Shown piece by piece: positions 31,489-34,489 of a stretch of 34,489 bases of DNA. Under the pieces are notes generated by a model. It saw only the letters and a program-made list of their open reading frames with translations, ran no database searches and was not told where the DNA came from. Origin of the DNA: Pseudomonas sp. CFBP 13711 (lineage in GTDB: Bacteria; Pseudomonadota; Gammaproteobacteria; Pseudomonadales; Pseudomonadaceae); NCBI RefSeq assembly GCF_014842265.1, contig NZ_JACYVI010000024.1, positions 1 through 34,489 of the forward strand, read 5' to 3'. Numbering within the stretch: position 1 is the stretch's first letter; each line of letters starts with the position of its first letter. A program made the translations under genes and the position numbers.

Positions 31489-33326
31489 AAAAAACGTTTC
31501 CCACCCGAATTTATGGCAACAACCGTCTGCCAGTTCCTTACCGTAAAGCTCTGCCTCCAGAGGCTCCCCGCGCCCGGTATATGGGGTTTTCCCCCGGCCA
31601 AGTCGTTCTGCCTGAGGGCTCAGTCCGACGTGCCGGTGCCAAGCCATTGCCGGTGGATATCGTTCTAGAGCGCGACGTCGCGGTGAAGATGCGCGACGGC
31701 GTGACGATGTATGTGGATGTGTTCCGTCCCGCAAAGAGTGGTAAGTACCCTGCGCTGATCTCGTGGAGCCCCTATGGAAAGCAGCTAGGAGGCCAATGGT
31801 TGGACGACATTCACGGCCGTGCTGGAGTGCCGCTGGAGTGGGTGTCGGAGCTACAGAAATTTGAAGGTGCCGATCCGGCTTTCTGGGTTGAGCAGGGATA
31901 TGTAGTGTTGAACCCAGACCCCCGGGGTGCCTACAATTCTGAGGGTAATATCTCCTACTGGGGGCGTCAGCTTGCAGAGGACGGATATGACTTCATCGAA
32001 TGGTGTGCCGAGCAGCCGTGGTGTTCGGGGAAGGTCGGCATGGCTGGCAATTCCTGGTTGGCCGTTTCGCAATGGTTCATCGCGGCGGAGCAACCTCCAC
32101 ATCTGGCCGCAATCGCTCCCTGGGAAGGTTTCAGTGATCATTTTCGTGAAACTGGAAACCGTGGTGGTATCCCAGCCCCCGCGTTTCCTGAAGCAATCAT
32201 CCAGACCTTCGCTGGTAAGAACTACATTGAAGATCAACCCAGGATGATCATTGAGCAGCAGTTGATGAGCCCTTACTGGGAGGACAAGAAGGCACGGCTC
32301 GAACGAATTCAGGTGCCCACTTATGTTGTAGCCAGCTATACAAACGCTGCTCACACACATGGAAGCTTCGAGGGGTTCCGCAAGCTGGGTTCGAAAGATA
32401 AATGGCTGCGAGTCAACAACACCAATGAGTGGCTCGACTTCTATACGCCGAAGTATGAGCAGGAATTGCTGAAGTTCTTCGATCATTACCTCAAGGGTGA
32501 GGCCAATGGATGGCAGGACACCCCTAGAGTCCGCATTTGCGTCCTGGATCCGAGCGGCACCGATGTGGTTGACAGGGTGGAAGATGCCTGGCCTCCCACG
32601 CGCGTTGAAGCCAAAAGCCTCTACTTAAATGATTCAAATGGCTTGATTGAGGAAAAGCCTCCACATGAGGGTAAAACGACCTATCAAGTTGCGCCCAAAG
32701 GCAGCGTCCATTTCACCTATCGGTTCGATCAGGATGTAGAGCTTATCGGCTACATGAAGCTTCGTCTGTGGGTCGAGGCTGAGGGCGCAAACGACATGGA
32801 GCTGTCAGTCACGGTCGAGAAGCGCGATTCGGAAGGTAATCCATACAATCGCGAGCTCGGTGAAGGCATGGTGGGCCCAGTGGCGGCAACCGGTCTACTG
32901 CGCGTATCCCAACGAGAGCTTGATAGCGTTAACTCGACTCATTTCGAACCGTACCTGAAGCATGAGCGTGAGCAATTGCTGAAGCCTGGGGAGGTCGTCC
33001 CTGTCGAAATTGGGATCTGGCCAATGGCGATGCGGTACAAGCGGGGGGAGGAGCTATACCTGACCATCAGCGCTCACCAGCCAATGGACACCCGGTTCGA
33101 TATGGGCTTCGGGGCGGTGCCCATTGAGGTAGCACAGGACAGTTTCACCTACGATCCTAAGCAGAAGGTCGCGGTGCGTTCCTATGGTGGAAAAGCTGAC
33201 ACCTCGCCGAAAGCTATTGGGGAACAGCGGGTTCCGACGCCCGTCTCACGCAATCAGGGTCGCCATGTCATCCACATGGGCGGCCAGTATGATAGCCACC
33301 TGTTGATCCCTTTGGTTACCATCTGA
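31485..33326 (+). CDS. CocE/NonD-family hydrolase (X-Pro dipeptidyl-peptidase S15 fold)
   Basis: The protein is 613 residues. An alpha/beta hydrolase domain (~65-350) starts with VAVKMRDGVTMYVDVFRP; the nucleophile serine S190 lies in G-M-A-G-N-S-W-L, preceded by DPRGAYNSEGNISYWG. A beta-sandwich C-terminal domain (~375-600) follows, with HFTYRFDQDVELIGYMKLRL and VEIGIWPMAMRYKRGEELYL. Members hydrolyse esters or amides: cocaine esterase, alpha-amino-acid ester hydrolases, glutaryl-7-ACA acylases, nonactin hydrolase. The substrate cannot be inferred. As read it has no signal peptide, but a Tat signal lies just upstream in another frame. Confidence 0.88.
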   Translation: MKKTFPTRIYGNNRLPVPYRKALPPEAPRARYMGFSPGQVVLPEGSVRRAGAKPLPVDIVLERDVAVKMRDGVTMYVDVFRPAKSGKYPALISWSPYGKQLGGQWLDDIHGRAGVPLEWVSELQKFEGADPAFWVEQGYVVLNPDPRGAYNSEGNISYWGRQLAEDGYDFIEWCAEQPWCSGKVGMAGNSWLAVSQWFIAAEQPPHLAAIAPWEGFSDHFRETGNRGGIPAPAFPEAIIQTFAGKNYIEDQPRMIIEQQLMSPYWEDKKARLERIQVPTYVVASYTNAAHTHGSFEGFRKLGSKDKWLRVNNTNEWLDFYTPKYEQELLKFFDHYLKGEANGWQDTPRVRICVLDPSGTDVVDRVEDAWPPTRVEAKSLYLNDSNGLIEEKPPHEGKTTYQVAPKGSVHFTYRFDQDVELIGYMKLRLWVEAEGANDMELSVTVEKRDSEGNPYNRELGEGMVGPVAATGLLRVSQRELDSVNSTHFEPYLKHEREQLLKPGEVVPVEIGIWPMAMRYKRGEELYLTISAHQPMDTRFDMGFGAVPIEVAQDSFTYDPKQKVAVRSYGGKADTSPKAIGEQRVPTPVSRNQGRHVIHMGGQYDSHLLIPLVTI

Positions 33327-33329
33327 TCG

Positions 33330-33364
33330 AGCCGTGGCCAGTTGAACCTCAATTGGCCACGGCT
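33330..33364 (+). terminator. Strong hairpin after the hydrolase gene
   Basis: AGCCGTGGCCA (33330-33340) pairs with TGGCCACGGCT (33354-33364), extended by TTGA/TCAA across a wobble, making a stem of about 16 bp three bases after the stop. No T-run follows, so it may act with Rho or protect the message end. Confidence 0.65.
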
Positions 33365-33408
33365 TCAAAGACGTATCGCACTAGCTTCCTCCCATATTAG
33401 GAAATTCG

Positions 33409-34056
33409 TTGAACGAGACATTGCCAGTCAAACCGGCACGCGGTCGGCGCCGCAGCGGCGAGCCGAGCGGTAGAGAGGCACTGCTACGATCAGCGCTTCA
33501 GTCCTTTTCCAAGTACGGCTATGAAGGCGTTTCGCTAAGAGCCCTGGCGTCTGACGCAGGGGTCGACATGGCCCTCGTTGGCCGGATTTTTGGCTCCAAA
33601 GCGAATTTATGGGACGCGGTTGTCGAGCACCTTGCTGAAAGACAACTGCACCATCTGGAACAACTAAGGCTTTTGGCCGTTCAGGTGGATAGCCATCCTA
33701 GAGATGCAATCATCGGATTTATTCGTTTGTTTGCTGACATTTCATATGAAATGCCCGAGTTCCCAGCATTTCTCATTCAAGAAGCCAGCAACCCTGGAGT
33801 CCGATTGACTAAGCTGAGCGTCGAGCTTGTCGGGCCCTTCAGCGTCTCTTCAAAACCGATCATTGCCAAGGCTCAAGCGGCAGGCGTGATTGTCGCCCCG
33901 AATGAACGCCTCTTCTTCGGGATGCTGACTTCCGCTGTGTCATTGCCAATTGTGGCACCCAGCGTGTTCTGTGGCAAAAAAAAACTGACTTTGAAGCTCA
34001 AAAAGCAAATCGCCGAGCAAGCCATCGCAATGTTTGTACAGGCGCTGCCTGCGTAG
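33409..34056 (+). CDS. TetR-family regulator with TTG start
   Basis: The protein is 215 residues. A basic N-terminal tail (KPARGRRRSGEPSGREALLR) is followed by the TetR helix-turn-helix (VSLRALASDAGVDMALVGRI, then FGSKANLWDAV) and an all-helical ligand domain. TTG 33409 has AGGAAA upstream. It follows the hydrolase in the same direction, with a hairpin between. With the first TetR gene broken, this is the best local candidate for the repressor of the CATC-N4-GATG sites. The ligand is unknown. Confidence 0.88.
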   Translation: MNETLPVKPARGRRRSGEPSGREALLRSALQSFSKYGYEGVSLRALASDAGVDMALVGRIFGSKANLWDAVVEHLAERQLHHLEQLRLLAVQVDSHPRDAIIGFIRLFADISYEMPEFPAFLIQEASNPGVRLTKLSVELVGPFSVSSKPIIAKAQAAGVIVAPNERLFFGMLTSAVSLPIVAPSVFCGKKKLTLKLKKQIAEQAIAMFVQALPA

Positions 34057-34188
34057 CCAGTGCTAGGGATGCTCCGATCAACTTTCCGCGCAGCGATGGC
34101 ATGCCGTAATTCGCCGGCACTTAGCGACTATTCCCTGAAAACGGCCTAATACAGTGTGCAGCGGAGGTTTTCCGCCCGGTTCTCTGTG

Positions 34189-34446
34189 TTAAGTGCGCAA
34201 CTCACCCAAACCCATCAGTCGTTTTCGAGCCATCCACAGGTTCGACAGGGCGAACAGCGTGGTCAGTTGGGCCGTGTTTTTCATCAGCCCACGAAAGCGT
34301 ACTTTCACGTAACCAAACTGGCGCTTAATGACCCGAAACGGATGCTCAACCTTGGCGCGTGTCTGCGCTTTGCAGTACTCGATCTTGCGCTTGGCTTTGT
34401 ACAACAGGCGTATCCGTCCGGCCAAGTCATCTACCCAGCCCCGCAA
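34189..34446 (-). pseudogene. IS5-family transposase, 3' fragment
   Basis: The last ~60 residues (KAQTRAKVEHPFRVIKRQFG, then YVKVRFRGLMKNTAQLTTLF) are the C-terminus of an IS5-subgroup transposase including the final catalytic glutamate (V-E-H-P-F). The sequence upstream on the minus strand (from ~34410 to the window end) no longer matches. The fragment is of the same subgroup as the 5' piece at 13682-14221 but in the opposite orientation. Confidence 0.82.
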
Positions 34447-34457
34447 AGCCAGGACAT

Positions 34458-34487
34458 GGTGTGCACTTAAATTTAAGTGGGCACCAG
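34458..34487. repeat. 30-bp near-perfect palindrome at the right edge
   Basis: CACTTAAATTTAAGTG (34464-34479) is a perfect 16-bp palindrome, extended by TGGTG and CACCA on the outside. It resembles the GTGTCC...TTTAAGCGGACAC motifs near IS66 left ends in this window, so it may be the start of another IS66-type element beyond the edge. Confidence 0.5.
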
Positions 34488-34489
34488 TT

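Noticed and set aside
1..34489. tRNA genes, rRNA genes and CRISPR arrays
   Set aside because: No T-loop GGTTCGAATCC-type motif in a cloverleaf context, no rRNA signature and no regularly spaced repeats were seen by eye.
1..34489. A tyrosine integrase or attachment sites marking an integrative element
   Set aside because: No integrase gene is in the window, and no long direct repeats besides the IS-related ones were seen.

Overview
The window reads as accessory DNA of a Pseudomonas, most like the P. syringae / P. fluorescens groups. The evidence is a MtlR-MtlEFGK-type polyol locus, remnants of rulA/rulB (umuDC-like) and DUF1654 genes, HBM- and 4HB-type chemoreceptors, and Pseudomonas-type IS66, IS3, IS5 and IS30 elements. 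No replication, conjugation or phage module is visible, so plasmid and genomic island cannot be told apart.

Left part (1-9.2 kb): this half is built from nested insertions. Two IS66-family transposons can be delimited by perfect 8-bp target duplications. TnA (399-4937, flanked by GTTGCTTT) carries tnpABC plus a chemoreceptor gene and sits inside an IS2-type orfB. TnB (5148-8879, flanked by ACATCAAG) carries tnpABC plus a c-type cytochrome and a class D beta-lactamase and sits inside an IS3-family orfA. Removing each transposon and one duplication copy restores the broken transposase reading frame. Both also keep an internal IS66 end just after tnpC, so each looks like an IS66 that moved with adjacent genes by using a more distant right end. 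The tnpC of TnA is broken; the three genes of TnB are intact.

Middle (9.2-16.5 kb): a secreted DUF4352-like protein gene and an AT-rich HBM chemoreceptor gene lie among relics. The relics are three rulA pieces (a fourth lies at 5 kb), a rulB start, a DUF1654 piece, an MFS piece, a HAD piece, and broken IS5 and IS66 pieces. This suits rulAB acting as a repeated site of insertion and recombination.

Sugar-alcohol locus (16.5-23.9 kb): on the minus strand an AraC-type MtlR and a fructokinase; divergently on the plus strand mtlE-mtlF-mtlG-mtlK-smoS. Together they give ABC import of sorbitol or a similar polyol, oxidation to fructose by a SmoS-type dehydrogenase, and phosphorylation to fructose-6-phosphate. 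The long-chain mannitol dehydrogenase (MtlD) and MtlY kinase of the usual Pseudomonas operon are absent.

Right part (23.9-34.1 kb): an exported GH1 beta-glucosidase, a medium-chain dehydrogenase, an MFS exporter divergent from an IclR regulator, a MarR regulator closed by an IS30 copy, a frameshifted TetR gene, a CocE/NonD-type hydrolase coupled to a 42-codon Tat-signal ORF, and a second TetR gene. A near-identical palindrome (CATC-N4-GATG) lies upstream of both the beta-glucosidase and the hydrolase, suggesting one regulon, perhaps for a plant glycoside or ester. The substrate cannot be read from sequence. The window ends in an IS5-family 3' fragment.
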